Shown: positions 15,742 through 24,983, counted from the stretch's first letter. The stretch is DNA of 64,000 nt from Oceanicola sp. 502str15 (GCF_024105635.1 NZ_WYDQ01000001.1:1798001-1862000), one strand, 5' to 3'. Notes: generated from the letters alone by a model not told the origin. Made by a program: numbers and translations.

Positions 15742-16334
15742 CACCCGGCCTCCTGAAGCCGCGCCACGTAGCGGGCCATGGTGTCGACCTCGAGGTTCAC
15801 CGCATCGCCCTTGGCCACCTCGCCCCATGTGGTCACTTCGCGGGTGTGCGGGATGAGGTTGATGCCAAACTCCGCCCCTTCCACCTCGTTGACCGTCAGC
15901 GAGGTGCCATTGAGCGCAACCGAGCCCTTGGGCGCGATGAAGCGGGCCAACGCCTCTGGGGCCCTGAAAGTCAGGCGCAGGCTGTCGCCCTCATCCTTCA
16001 TCCCCACCACCTCGGCCACACCGTCCACATGGCCCGAAACGATATGCCCGCCCAGCTCGTCGCCCACCTTCAGCGCGCGCTCGAGGTTGAGCCGCTTGCC
16101 CACGGGCCAGCCATTGGCGGGGATGGAGGTTTTCGAGACCGTCTCGGCCGACACATCGACCTCGAACCAGCTCTCGCCCAGCGCCACCACCGTAAGGCAG
16201 ACGCCATCGCAGGCGATGCTCGCACCAATATCTATGCCGCCGGTGTCATAGGCGGTGCCGATGCGCGCCCGCATGTCGCCGCGCATCTCCACTTTCTCCA
16301 CCCGCCCGATGTCGGTGACGATGCCGGTAAACAT
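15741..16334 (-). CDS. ribE: Riboflavin synthase, alpha chain
   Basis: 197 aa with two tandem lumazine-binding repeats. The first has MFTGIVTDIGRVE and SIACDGVCLTVVA; the second has LGGHIVSGHVDGVAEV and GSVALNGTSLTVNEVEG. The enzyme dismutates two 6,7-dimethyl-8-ribityllumazine molecules to riboflavin. It is first in the run ribE-unknown-ribBX-ribH-nusB. The 114-bp leader shared with the divergent capsule gene is too short for, and does not resemble, an FMN riboswitch. Confidence 0.95.
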   Translation of the reverse strand: MFTGIVTDIGRVEKVEMRGDMRARIGTAYDTGGIDIGASIACDGVCLTVVALGESWFEVDVSAETVSKTSIPANGWPVGKRLNLERALKVGDELGGHIVSGHVDGVAEVVGMKDEGDSLRLTFRAPEALARFIAPKGSVALNGTSLTVNEVEGAEFGINLIPHTREVTTWGEVAKGDAVNLEVDTMARYVARLQEAG

Positions 16335-16448
16335 GCCTCAATCCCTTGCCGTTATTGCCTCAGGAGCCGCGCCCCTGTTCATGGAGCCTTAATTCTGCCG
16401 CAGGAATGGGTTAGGCCACAAGCAAGACCTGAGGAGACCGCGCCGAAG

Positions 16449-17741
16449 ATGAGCGCCCTAGCCGCCGATAACCGACGCTTCCTGTTCCTGCAGGGGCCGC
16501 ACGGGCCGTTCTTTCATCGGCTCGGCAAGATGCTGCGAGCTGCGGGATGCGAGGTTTGGCGCGTCGGGTTCAACAAGGGCGACGAGGCCTTCTGGTTTCA
16601 TACCCGCAGTTTCATCCCCTATCGCGGCACGCCCGAGGAATGGCCGGCCCGCTTTGCCGAGCTCTGCGCCGAGAAGGCGATTACCGACATTGCGCTTTAT
16701 GGCGACACCCGGAGCATCCATGCCGAAGCGGTACGCATCGCCAAGGAACGCGGGATCACGGTGCATGTGTTCGAAGAGGGCTATCTGCGGCCCTATTGGG
16801 TGAGCTACGAGCGCGGCGGCTCCAACGGGCATTCGCGGCTGGTGGAGTTTTCCATCGAGGACATGCGGGCCGCGCTGGCGATGTCAGACATCGACCTGCC
16901 CGATGCGCCGGCCAAGTGGGGCGACATGCGCCACCACATCTTCTACGGCTTCCTCTACCACTACTTCGTCCTGCTCTGGAACCGGCCCTACCGCAACTTC
17001 CGCCCGCACCGGTCGCTGACGGTGGCGCAGGAGTTCGGGCTTTACCTCAAGCGCTTGCTCCTCATGCCGGTGTTCTGGGCCGACCGGGTGCAGGCGACCT
17101 TCCGCATCAAGCATGGTGGCTTTCCCTATCACCTCGCGATCCTGCAACTGGAGCATGACGCCAGCTTCCAGAAGCACTCGCCCTTCACCACGATGACCGA
17201 GTTTCTGGCCCTCACCATGGAGGGCTTTGCCGAAGGGGCGCCGCGCCACCACCACCTTGTTTTCAAGGCGCACCCGCTGGAAGACGGTCGGGTGCCCATG
17301 CGCCGCGAGATACGTCGCCTGGCGCGCGAGCATGGCGTGGCGGACCGGGTGCACTACGTGCGTGGCGGCAAGCTGGCGCAACTGCTCAACCATGCCCGCA
17401 GCGCGGTGACGGTCAACTCCACGGCCGCCCAGCAGGTGCTGTGGCGCGGGCTGCCGCTGAAGGTCTTCGGCGATGCGGTCTATGCCAAGCCAGAGTTCGT
17501 CTCGACCCAGCCCCTCGCCGAGTTCTTCGCCACCCCCACACGCCCCGATAGCAAGGCCTACCGCGACTATCGCAGCTTTCTTCTGGAGACCTCGCAGATC
17601 GCCGGCGGCTTCTACTCGGCCCGTGGGCGCAGGCAACTCCTGCGGCAGGTGGTCGACATGATGCTGGCCCCCGAAGACCCCTATGATGCACTCGCCCAGG
17701 GCAAGGCCGGGCCGCGCCTGCAGCTGAGACTCGTCACCTGA
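16449..17741 (+). CDS. kpsS: Capsule polysaccharide export/Kdo transferase KpsS-like protein
   Basis: 430 aa, beginning MSALAADNRRFLFLQGPHGP. Features typical of the KpsS/LipB group are FLFLQGPHGPFFHRLGKML, HVFEEGYLRPYWVSYERGG, LVFKAHPLEDG and SAVTVNSTAAQQVLWRGLPLKV. KpsS adds the first beta-Kdo to lyso-phosphatidylglycerol and KpsC extends it, building the linker of group 2 capsules. The ribosome site is weak (AGGAG about 12 bases upstream). It is divergent from ribE and begins a module with a Wza-like lipoprotein and kpsC; no kpsMT ABC transporter is in the window. Confidence 0.88.
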   Translation: MSALAADNRRFLFLQGPHGPFFHRLGKMLRAAGCEVWRVGFNKGDEAFWFHTRSFIPYRGTPEEWPARFAELCAEKAITDIALYGDTRSIHAEAVRIAKERGITVHVFEEGYLRPYWVSYERGGSNGHSRLVEFSIEDMRAALAMSDIDLPDAPAKWGDMRHHIFYGFLYHYFVLLWNRPYRNFRPHRSLTVAQEFGLYLKRLLLMPVFWADRVQATFRIKHGGFPYHLAILQLEHDASFQKHSPFTTMTEFLALTMEGFAEGAPRHHHLVFKAHPLEDGRVPMRREIRRLAREHGVADRVHYVRGGKLAQLLNHARSAVTVNSTAAQQVLWRGLPLKVFGDAVYAKPEFVSTQPLAEFFATPTRPDSKAYRDYRSFLLETSQIAGGFYSARGRRQLLRQVVDMMLAPEDPYDALAQGKAGPRLQLRLVT

Positions 17742-17788
17742 CGCAGCCCTTGGGGCCCTCGGGGCGCACTTCCACTACATCTGCCAAC

Positions 17789-17818
17789 CAACCGGGATTC
17801 CTTGAAGAATCCCGGTTG
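17789..17818. terminator. 12-bp hairpin between kpsS and the export lipoprotein gene
   Basis: CAACCGGGATTC, a 6-base loop (CTTGAA) and GAATCCCGGTTG form a perfect 12-bp stem 48 bp after the kpsS stop. No T-run follows on either strand, so it may be a processing or attenuation hairpin rather than a simple terminator. Confidence 0.45.
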
Positions 17819-17964
17819 CCCCACGGCCTGTAAAAACGCGGCACAAGGGCAACACACTTGCCCACATCGGCAAAGCCCCGCCGCCAGCGCGCTTCCTTTT
17901 TGCACGCCCCCTCCGTAGGTTGGCGTCAAAACTTGAGGCAAAATTCCGTAAAGGAGCCCGAGCA

Positions 17965-19098
17965 GTGAAGCTGAAAACCTCTCCGCTGACGCGAGTCGCG
18001 GCCGCATTGGCCATGGTCGCCCTGATATCCTCTTGCGGGCTCCCCCGCAGTGGCCCCAACAAGCGCGAAATCTATGCAGGATCCGTCCTGAAAGACGGCG
18101 ATGCCTTCATCGTGGCCGTCAACAGCCGGGTGACCGCCGCAACCTCCGTGACCCCGGTGCTGGGCTTTTCCAAGGCCTTCCTCAACGCGGGCCGCATCGG
18201 CTCCGACACGATCCGCCCGGGCGACACGCTGGGGCTGACGATCTGGGAGAACGTCGATGACGGCCTCCTCGCCAGCCAGGGCCAGAGCGCCACGGTGCTG
18301 GAAGAGGTACAGGTCGATAGCGCCGGCTTCATCTTCGTGCCCTACGCGGGCCGGATCAAGGCGGCGGGCAACACGCCCGAACGCATCCGCCAGCTGATCA
18401 CCGAGAAGCTCGATACCCAAACCCCCGACCCGCAAGTGCTGGTGCGCCGCCTCGCCGGTGACGGTGCGACGGTTTCGGTCGTTGGTGGTGTTGCCGCTCA
18501 GGGCGTCTACCCGATCGAGCGCCCGACGCGCACGCTTTCGGCCATGCTGGCCGCTGCCGGGGGCATCGCCATCGAGCAGGAAGTGGCCCAGATCACGGTG
18601 ATCCGCGGCAAGCACAAATGCACGATCTGGTGGGACGATCTCTTCTCCAATCCCAAGTTCGACATCGCCCTGCGTGACGGCGACCGGATCCTTGTGGAGG
18701 AAGACACCCGCGCCTTCACCGCGCTGGGAGCGACCGGCACCCAGAACCGGGTTCCCTTCACCACCCAGACGCTTTCGGCCATCGAGGCGATTGCCCAGGT
18801 CGGCGGCCTCAGCTCCAACCTCGCAGACCCGACCGGCGTGTTCGTGTTCCGCAACGAGCCTGAGGAAATCGCCAAGCAGGTTCTGGGCCGGACCGACATC
18901 ACCGGCACCCAGCGCATGGCCTATGTGCTCGATCTCACCGAGCCCAACGGGATGTTCGAGGCGCGGGACTTCGTGATCCGCGATGGCGACACCGTCTACG
19001 TGACAGAGGCGCCCTACGTGCAATGGCAAAAGACCCTCTCGGCCCTCACCGGCGCCGCGGGTACGGCCAACACGCTGGCCTCCGCCGCCGGCAACTGA
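17965..19098 (+). CDS. Polysaccharide export outer-membrane lipoprotein (Wza/KpsD-like)
   Basis: 377 aa starting at a GTG with GGAG eight bases upstream. A lipoprotein signal ends with lipobox ISSC (Cys 24). Then come the polysaccharide biosynthesis/export domain (about 90-180, RPGDTLGLTIWENVDDG, FIFVPYAGRIKAAGNTPERI) and two SLBB-type domains (SVVGGVAAQGVYPI; LSAIEAIAQVGGLSSNLADP, VFVFR). Such proteins form the outer-membrane channel for capsule or exopolysaccharide. It lies between kpsS and kpsC in the same direction. An upstream TTG in the same frame is not supported. Confidence 0.9.
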   Translation: MKLKTSPLTRVAAALAMVALISSCGLPRSGPNKREIYAGSVLKDGDAFIVAVNSRVTAATSVTPVLGFSKAFLNAGRIGSDTIRPGDTLGLTIWENVDDGLLASQGQSATVLEEVQVDSAGFIFVPYAGRIKAAGNTPERIRQLITEKLDTQTPDPQVLVRRLAGDGATVSVVGGVAAQGVYPIERPTRTLSAMLAAAGGIAIEQEVAQITVIRGKHKCTIWWDDLFSNPKFDIALRDGDRILVEEDTRAFTALGATGTQNRVPFTTQTLSAIEAIAQVGGLSSNLADPTGVFVFRNEPEEIAKQVLGRTDITGTQRMAYVLDLTEPNGMFEARDFVIRDGDTVYVTEAPYVQWQKTLSALTGAAGTANTLASAAGN

Positions 19099-19108
19099 CG
19101 GGGCCACC

Positions 19109-21166
19109 GTGGCCCCCGCGCCAGATGAAAAACAAGCCGCCGGAGCCTCAGCGCCCCGGCGGCTTTTCGTTTATTCCGGCGGGTTCGTCTTTCAGAAACG
19201 GGTGCGCCGCATCCTCGAACTGGCAGGCTGGGACGTGCGGCTTGGCGTGGCCGGCGCGGAGGACTGCATCGGCGTGTGGGGCCATTCGCCCTACGCGACC
19301 CGGGGCGAGGCCATGTCGGCCAGGACCGGGGCGGCGCTGGTGCGGGTGGAAGACACGCTCTTGCGCTCCATCCACCCTGGCCGTGCAGGGGGCGAGCCAC
19401 CTGTCGGGCTATTGATTGATCGACATGGCGTGCATTTTGATAGCCGCATCCCTTCCGACCTCGAAACCCTGCTCGCTACCCACCCGCTCGACGACGGCGC
19501 GATGATGTCCCGCGCGCGGGCGGCGATGGTGCGGCTGCAGCGGGAACACCTGAGCAAATACAACGCCTTCGATCCGGATATCGAAGTGCCCGAGCCGGGC
19601 TATGTGCTGGTCATAGACCAGACCCGGGGAGATGCCTCCATCCGCTACGGAAACGCCTCCGAAGCGACGTTTCGCGAGATGCTGGCCTTTGCACAAATCG
19701 AACATCCCGGCGCGCGCATCCTCATCAAGACCCACCCCGAAACCATGCAGGGTGCGCGGGAAGGCCACTTCGGGCCGGAGCATGAGGATGAACGCACCAG
19801 GCTCTTCACGGAGGCGGTGTCACCCTGGGCGCTGCTGGAGGGGGCCATTGCGGTTTACACCGTGAGTTCCGGCATGGGTTTCGAGGCCGTCATCGCGGGG
19901 CACAGGCCGCGGGTGTTCGGTCAGCCGTTCTACGGCGGCTGGGGGCTGACCGAGGATGAAGCCCCCTGCCCTCGCCGCGAGCGCCGCCTGACGCGCGCGC
20001 AGCTCTTTGCCGCTGCGATGATCCTCTATCCCACATGGTATGACCCGTGGCGCGACCGGCTGGCCACGCTGGAGGAAGTGATGGACGGGCTTTCGGCCCG
20101 CGCCCGTGTCTGGCGTGAAGACCGGATGGGCGGGGTCGCCTACGGGATGCGGCTTTGGAAGCGCCGACCGCTGCAACGCTTCTTCGGCAGCGAGAAACCC
20201 CTGACGTTCAACGACAATCCGGCGCAGGCGAGCGAACGTGCCAAGGCGCTCTCCGCCCCCGTCCTGGCATGGGCCGGCAAGGTGGACGAGGCGCTGGAGG
20301 CCGAAACGGCCCGCGCCCATGTGCCCTTGCTGCGGATCGAAGACGGGTTTCTGCGCTCCAAGGGGTTGGGGGCCGAACTGGTGCCGCCCTTGAGCCTCGT
20401 GCGGGACGATCTGGGGATCTACTACGATCCGGGCGCACCGTCGCGGCTGGAACGCCTGATTGCGCAGGCGGCGCAGAAGTCGGAGCATCCGCGTGCGGCG
20501 GCGCTCATTTCCCGGCTCAAGGCCAAGGGGGTGAGCAAGTACAACCTCGGCAGCGCCGATCTGCCCGACCTGCCCTCGGGGCGGCGCATTCTGGTGCCGG
20601 GACAGGTTGAGGATGATGCGTCGATCAGGCTGGGCACCGGAGAAATTTCGAGCAATCGCAGCCTTCTACAGGCTGTTCGTGAAGCGAATCCGGAGGCGGT
20701 AATCCTGTACAAACCGCATCCCGATGTGGAGGCGGGCCTGCGGGTGGGAGCGGTCGAGACCCCGGGCGAGTTTGCCGATATGGTGCTGGGCGGGACCGAC
20801 CCTGCGGCGCTGATTGCGCGGGTGGATGCGGTGTGGACCATGACCTCAGGCCTCGGGTTCGAGGCGCTGATCCGGGAGGTGCCCGTGACCACGTTGGGCG
20901 CGCCGTTCTATGCCGGCTGGGGGCTGACGGACGACCGGGGCGCCCTGCCCGAGCGGCGCGAGGCCCGGCCGACGCTGGAGGCGCTGGTTCAAGCGGTTCT
21001 TATTGATTATCCACGATATTTTGACCCGTTGACGGGCACGGCCTGCCCCGTGGAAGTGGTGCTGGACAGGCTGGAAACCGGCAACCTGCCAAGCCCGGGG
21101 TTGGGCAATCGGTTGCTGGCCAAGGCGCAGGGGATCTTTGCCGGATACGCGCATCTCTGGCGTTAG
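19109..21166 (+). CDS. kpsC: Capsule polysaccharide beta-Kdo transferase KpsC
   Basis: 685 aa, from a GTG 10 bp after the preceding stop. Two homologous glycosyltransferase halves are visible. Half 1 has RRLFVYSGGFVFQKR, LVRVEDTLLRS, YVLVIDQTRGDASIRYG, ILIKTHPET, YTVSSGMGFEAVI and VFGQPFYGGWGLT. Half 2 has PLLRIEDGFLRSKGLGAEL, ILVPGQVEDDASIRLG, VILYKPHPDV, WTMTSGLGFEALI and TLGAPFYAGWGLT. Dual-module KpsC alternately adds beta-2,4 and beta-2,7 Kdo to the capsule lipid linker. Its 3' end overlaps convergent ribD by 4 bp. The first 20 codons contain a terminator-like hairpin. Confidence 0.92.
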   Translation: MAPAPDEKQAAGASAPRRLFVYSGGFVFQKRVRRILELAGWDVRLGVAGAEDCIGVWGHSPYATRGEAMSARTGAALVRVEDTLLRSIHPGRAGGEPPVGLLIDRHGVHFDSRIPSDLETLLATHPLDDGAMMSRARAAMVRLQREHLSKYNAFDPDIEVPEPGYVLVIDQTRGDASIRYGNASEATFREMLAFAQIEHPGARILIKTHPETMQGAREGHFGPEHEDERTRLFTEAVSPWALLEGAIAVYTVSSGMGFEAVIAGHRPRVFGQPFYGGWGLTEDEAPCPRRERRLTRAQLFAAAMILYPTWYDPWRDRLATLEEVMDGLSARARVWREDRMGGVAYGMRLWKRRPLQRFFGSEKPLTFNDNPAQASERAKALSAPVLAWAGKVDEALEAETARAHVPLLRIEDGFLRSKGLGAELVPPLSLVRDDLGIYYDPGAPSRLERLIAQAAQKSEHPRAAALISRLKAKGVSKYNLGSADLPDLPSGRRILVPGQVEDDASIRLGTGEISSNRSLLQAVREANPEAVILYKPHPDVEAGLRVGAVETPGEFADMVLGGTDPAALIARVDAVWTMTSGLGFEALIREVPVTTLGAPFYAGWGLTDDRGALPERREARPTLEALVQAVLIDYPRYFDPLTGTACPVEVVLDRLETGNLPSPGLGNRLLAKAQGIFAGYAHLWR
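19134..19167 (+). terminator. Intrinsic-terminator-like hairpin inside the kpsC 5' end
   Basis: Stem AAGCCGCCGG/CCGGCGGCTT (10 bp, perfect), 12-nt loop, then TTTT and a T-rich CGTTTATT. It begins 36 bp after the stop of the export lipoprotein gene but lies in codons 9-20 of kpsC. Confidence 0.6.
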
Positions 21167-22272
21167 ACAGGCGGCCTCGCGCCCCAAGTTGCCATCAGTT
21201 CCGGCCCGATTTTCAACGTTTCTTCAAGCACATAACGCGGTGCCTCGGAAAGCGCGGACAGGCCGAGCGGGCCGATGGCGGGCTGACCCTCGGCCCCCAG
21301 CACGACGCCGGCGACAAAGCCGACGAGCCGGTCGGCAAGACCGGCGCCGATGAGCGAGGCGGCGAGCATGCCGCCGCCCTCGCAGAGCACCCGCGTCAGG
21401 CCCCGCGTACCGAGCAGCTGCAGCATTGCGGCCGGATCGGGGTGACGATCGACACCCAGCGGCACCTCCAGCAGCGCCGCACCGGCCTTGAGCCACGCGC
21501 TCCGGCGTTCTTCGGGCGCGTCGGGGCCATGACAGAGCCAGAGCGGCACATCGCGCGCGGTCCGGGCGAGCTGGCTCTCCAGCGGCAGCTCCAGCCGGCG
21601 TGACACCACGACCCGCACCGGGCTTTGACGGCCACCATAGCCGCGAAGAGTTAACGCCGGATCATCAGCGCGCGCCGTGCCGGCGCCGACGAGCACCGCG
21701 TCATGGCTGGCGCGCAGCCCCTGCACCGCATGGCGCGCGGCGGGGCCGGTGATCCACTTGCTTTCGCCCGATGCGGTGGCGATGCGGCCATCGAAGGAGC
21801 TGGCGAGCTTGAGGGTGAGCAGGGGCCTGCCGCGCTGGACGCGGCTCAGAAAGCCCGCGTGGGCACGCTGGGCGGCCTCTGCCAGAATGTTGGTATCGCA
21901 GGAAATTCCGGCCGCGCGCAGCCTTGCGTGGCCTTCGCCGGCGGTGCGGGGATCCGGGTCTTGCAGGGCCGTCACCACCCGGGCGACACCGGCGGCCACG
22001 AGGGCTTCGGCGCAGGGTGGGGTCTTGCCGTGATGGGCGCAGGGCTCAAGCGTGACGTAGGCGGTGGCACCGCGGGCGGCCTCGCCGGCCTGCGCGAGCG
22101 CCATGGCTTCGGCGTGAGGGCGGCCGCCGGGTTGCGTCCAGCCGCGGCCCACAACCCTTTGATCCTTCACGAGGATACAGCCGACTGCCGGATTGGGCCA
22201 AACCTGGCCGAGCCCACGCGCCCCGAGGCTCAGGGCGCGTGACATCCACTTGACATCAGCCTCGCGGGTCAC
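21163..22272 (-). CDS. ribD: Bifunctional pyrimidine deaminase/reductase RibD
   Basis: 369 aa from a GTG overlapping the nrdR stop (GTGA). The N-terminal deaminase domain has zinc ligands in [11 protein letters not shown] and [17 protein letters not shown]. The C-terminal reductase domain has [31 protein letters not shown] and [13 protein letters not shown]. It performs two consecutive steps from the GTP cyclohydrolase product toward 5-amino-6-ribitylaminouracil. It is downstream of nrdR, a common pairing, but separated from the other rib genes by the capsule module. Confidence 0.94.
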   Translation of the reverse strand: MTREADVKWMSRALSLGARGLGQVWPNPAVGCILVKDQRVVGRGWTQPGGRPHAEAMALAQAGEAARGATAYVTLEPCAHHGKTPPCAEALVAAGVARVVTALQDPDPRTAGEGHARLRAAGISCDTNILAEAAQRAHAGFLSRVQRGRPLLTLKLASSFDGRIATASGESKWITGPAARHAVQGLRASHDAVLVGAGTARADDPALTLRGYGGRQSPVRVVVSRRLELPLESQLARTARDVPLWLCHGPDAPEERRSAWLKAGAALLEVPLGVDRHPDPAAMLQLLGTRGLTRVLCEGGGMLAASLIGAGLADRLVGFVAGVVLGAEGQPAIGPLGLSALSEAPRYVLEETLKIGPELMATWGARPPV

Positions 22273-22745
22273 TCCTCGGCGTCACCGGGCATGACCGGCG
22301 GGCGCAGTTCGGAGACGAAGCGATCGAAATCATCTGCGGCCTGGAAGTTCTTGTAAACACTGGCAAACCGCACGTAGGCGACAGTGTCGATCCGGGCCAG
22401 GCTTTCCATGACGATCTCGCCGATGACCTTGCTGTCGATATCGGTCTCGCCCATGCTTTCGAGCCGGCGCACTATACCGGAGATCATCTGATCCACGCGC
22501 TCGGGGTCGATCGGGCGTTTCTGCAAGGCGATCCGGATCGAACGCTCGAGCTTGTCACGGTCAAAGTCTTCGCGGCGTCCGCTGGACTTTATGACAACAA
22601 GATCACGCAGTTGCACCCTTTCATAGGTGGTGAAGCGACCACCGCAAGCGGGGCAGAACCGACGCCGCCGGATGGCGACATGGTCTTCCGCCGGCCGGCT
22701 GTCCTTGACCTGCGTATCTACATTTCCACAAAACGGGCAGCGCAT
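22269..22745 (-). CDS. nrdR: Transcriptional repressor NrdR
   Basis: 158 aa starting [17 protein letters not shown]. The N-terminal zinc ribbon has Cys pairs CPFC and CPAC. An ATP-cone domain follows (about 49-139, [20 protein letters not shown]). NrdR senses ATP/dATP and represses ribonucleotide reductase genes at NrdR boxes. A longer ORF start upstream is unlikely because homologues begin at MRCPFC. First gene of nrdR-ribD; 207 bp separate it from the next minus-strand gene. Confidence 0.95.
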   Translation of the reverse strand: MRCPFCGNVDTQVKDSRPAEDHVAIRRRRFCPACGGRFTTYERVQLRDLVVIKSSGRREDFDRDKLERSIRIALQKRPIDPERVDQMISGIVRRLESMGETDIDSKVIGEIVMESLARIDTVAYVRFASVYKNFQAADDFDRFVSELRPPVMPGDAEE

Positions 22746-22952
22746 TCCTGTCCCCTTCTTCTCTGCCTCTGGGGTTATGCTCCCCATTTGTCCACAGGCA
22801 CTATAGGGGAGCCCCTAGGGTTTGGGTAGCATTAAACTGCTGCCCCCACATGCTGCCGAGCGAACGCAGCATGGAACCGTGTTAACTGAGTCACAACCCG
22901 TGCACATCCCGTACACACCCGGTATGCGCCGCGGTGCAGCATCGCGGCCGCG

Positions 22953-23375
22953 TTAATCATGAATGAAATGTGCCGCCACCTCGCGGCGGTGTGGCGCGCT
23001 GCGGTGCTCGAAGAGGTAGAGCCCCTGCCACGTGCCCAGTCGCATCCGCCCGCCGGCCACCGGAATTTGCAGCGACACCGGCAGCAGCGCCGCCTTGATG
23101 TGGGCGGGCATGTCATCGGGGCCTTCGTAGGTGTGGGTGAGGTAGCGCATCGAGGGGTCGGTGGTGGGCGGCACGAGGCGGTGGAAGAATTCCGCCAGAT
23201 CCACCCGCACGTCGGGGTCGGCGTTTTCCTGGATCAGCAGCGAGCAGGAGGTGTGGCGCACCAGCAGCGTCAGCAGCCCGTCGCCCGCGCCGCTCGCGGC
23301 GAGCCAGCGGGCCACATCGGCGGTGAACATGGTGAGGCCGGGGCCGGTGGTGGCGATGGTGAAGGTGGTCTGCAT
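22953..23375 (-). CDS. YjbQ-family protein (secondary thiamine-phosphate synthase-like)
   Basis: 140 aa starting MQTTFTIATTGPGLTMF. Family motifs are LVRHTSCSLLIQENADP, MRYLTHTYEGPDDMPAHIKA and GTWQGLYLFEHR. The conserved His residues of these segments form the putative active site. The family complements thiamine-phosphate synthase mutants weakly, so its physiological role remains uncertain. It is divergent from the dioxygenase gene with about 97 bp between starts. Confidence 0.87.
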   Translation of the reverse strand: MQTTFTIATTGPGLTMFTADVARWLAASGAGDGLLTLLVRHTSCSLLIQENADPDVRVDLAEFFHRLVPPTTDPSMRYLTHTYEGPDDMPAHIKAALLPVSLQIPVAGGRMRLGTWQGLYLFEHRSAPHRREVAAHFIHD

Positions 23376-23472
23376 GGGCGGGAAGATGCGCGGCACGGCG
23401 GCGCGGCGCAAGCGGGCGGCGGAAATCGGGGCGCGCCGCGTTATATACAGGACCAAGCCAGAAGGAGACACC

Positions 23473-24135
23473 ATGACCGCCCTCAGCCGCCGCCGCCTGC
23501 TCACCACCCTCGCCGCCCTGCCGCTTTCGGCACTGGCGGCCCGAAGCGCGCTGGCACAGGAGGGCGGGCTGATTACAGGGAACGTCTGCCTGATCCAGCG
23601 CGAAACCACCGAGGGGCCCTATTACATCGACCCCGGCCTGATCCGCGCCGATGTGACGGAGGGCCTCCCCGGCCTGCCGCTGGCGCTGGCCCTGCAGGTG
23701 GTGAACGCCGACTGCCGCCCGATCGAGGGCGCGCGGGTGGATATCTGGCATTGCGACGCAGTCGGGCGCTACTCGGGCTACGCGCGCGAAAACACCAATG
23801 GCGAGACCTTTCTGCGGGGCACCCAGATCACCGGCGCGGGCGGTGTGGCGCGGTTTTCCACGATCTACCCGGGCTGGTATCGCGGTCGGGCGGTGCATGT
23901 GCATTACAAGGTGTGGCTGAACAGCCGCGAGGTGCTGACCTCGCAACTGTTCTTTCCCGAGGCGGTTTCGGACCAGGTGTACGAGAAGGTCGGCGCCTAT
24001 GGCGGGCGCGGCGCGCGGGATCGGCGCAACGAGAACGACCGGATCGCCCAAGGCGCGGGAAAAGGCGCAGTGGCCGCGCTGGCCAATGCCGAGCGCGGCC
24101 TTCAGGCGAGCCTTGTTGCGGGGATTGCGGCCTGA
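23473..24135 (+). CDS. Exported intradiol ring-cleavage dioxygenase-family protein
   Basis: 220 aa with AAGGAGA eight bases upstream. A twin-arginine-like signal (SRRRLLTTLAALPLSALAA) suggests export of a folded metalloprotein. Candidate iron ligands appear in order: Tyr in TTEGPYYID, Tyr in YPGWYRGR and two His in AVHVHYKV. The core VNADCRPIEGARVDIWHCDAVGRYSGY is typical of catechol/protocatechuate 3,4-dioxygenase beta folds. An exported member is more likely to act on extracytoplasmic aromatics than in the classical beta-ketoadipate route. Substrate unknown. Confidence 0.85.
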   Translation: MTALSRRRLLTTLAALPLSALAARSALAQEGGLITGNVCLIQRETTEGPYYIDPGLIRADVTEGLPGLPLALALQVVNADCRPIEGARVDIWHCDAVGRYSGYARENTNGETFLRGTQITGAGGVARFSTIYPGWYRGRAVHVHYKVWLNSREVLTSQLFFPEAVSDQVYEKVGAYGGRGARDRRNENDRIAQGAGKGAVAALANAERGLQASLVAGIAA

Positions 24136-24157
24136 GTTTCGGGACGTGCGGCGCGGC

Positions 24158-24469
24158 TCAGGAGCCGGGGCGCGGGCGCGGGTCGGCCACGCAGACGGCG
24201 ACCGGAAGCGGCGGCGCATCAGGGGCGTCGTAGGCCACCTGGCGCGGCTCGGCCTCGCCGATCGCGACATCGCCAACCGTGACGGGGGCGCCGGTGACCA
24301 TGGCGAGCGTCGCCTGGCAACGCGCCAGATCCTTGGGCGCGACGTGAATTTCAACCACCTCGTCCGTCGGCATGCCGGGATCATCGGGATAGTCGATGAA
24401 GGGGCTGGCCGCGAGGGGGCTTGCGAGCGCGCTGCTCAGGAGCAGCAGGAGGGGAGCTATCTGTTTCAT
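24158..24469 (-). CDS. Small secreted protein of unknown function
   Basis: 103 aa with a clear Sec signal (MKQIAPLLLLLSSALASPLAA, cleavage near residue 21). The mature chain of about 80 residues is acidic and Pro-rich with two cysteines (ARCQAT and VAVCVAD) that could form a disulfide. No family recognised. It is first in a row of three small secreted-protein genes on this strand, separated by 60 bp each. Confidence 0.68.
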   Translation of the reverse strand: MKQIAPLLLLLSSALASPLAASPFIDYPDDPGMPTDEVVEIHVAPKDLARCQATLAMVTGAPVTVGDVAIGEAEPRQVAYDAPDAPPLPVAVCVADPRPRPGS

Positions 24470-24529
24470 GTTGCAGGCTAAACGCCGCCCGTCCGGCGAG
24501 AGTTCCCTGCAAATGAAAACGCGCAGGCG

Positions 24530-24922
24530 CTACTCGTCGGGAATGTCGCGGCAGAGCGTGCGGGCATGGGCGACAGAAACCGCCTCGCCCTGACGCGATG
24601 CCTTCAGGAAAAGCCCGTGGTCGGGTTCGGCATTTGGATCGAGGCGAAAGCCCACTGTTTCGCCCCCCGGGCCACCGACCCTGCCGCTGCGCGGAGAGGA
24701 GATGACGACGGAGTCGGAGCCCGAGGCGCCGAGGCGCTCGGCGGCGTAGCTTGCCGCCGCGCAGAACAGGGCCGCGCTGCCCGCCGCGCCGATGGGCTGC
24801 ACCACGATGGCCTGCGGGCCGCCCTCGACGAGAAAGCCGTTGGGCGCGAGCCAGCCCGCCGCAAGCGCGGGGCCGGCAAGGAGCGGTGCGATGAGGGAGG
24901 CGGTGAGTGCGGCGCGGCGCAT
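24530..24922 (-). CDS. Small secreted protein of unknown function
   Basis: 130 aa from ATG 24922, preceded by AAAGGA. Signal peptide MRRAALTASLIAPLLAGPALA, then GWLAPNGFLVEGGPQAIVVQP. A Cys occurs in LFCAAASYAAERL and another near the end (ARTLCRDIPDE). An Arg/Gly segment SPRSGRVGGPGGETVGF occupies the middle. No known domain. The pattern of one signal peptide and a potential single disulfide resembles its upstream neighbour. Confidence 0.68.
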   Translation of the reverse strand: MRRAALTASLIAPLLAGPALAAGWLAPNGFLVEGGPQAIVVQPIGAAGSAALFCAAASYAAERLGASGSDSVVISSPRSGRVGGPGGETVGFRLDPNAEPDHGLFLKASRQGEAVSVAHARTLCRDIPDE

Positions 24923-24983
24923 GGGCTGTCCTTTCGATGCTTCGCCACAGGATACCTTGCCAGCGGGGCGACGCACAGGGGGA

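Noticed and set aside
16335..16448. FMN riboswitch upstream of ribE
   Set aside because: The 114-bp gap is too short and contains no conserved RFN core; none seen upstream of ribD/nrdR either.
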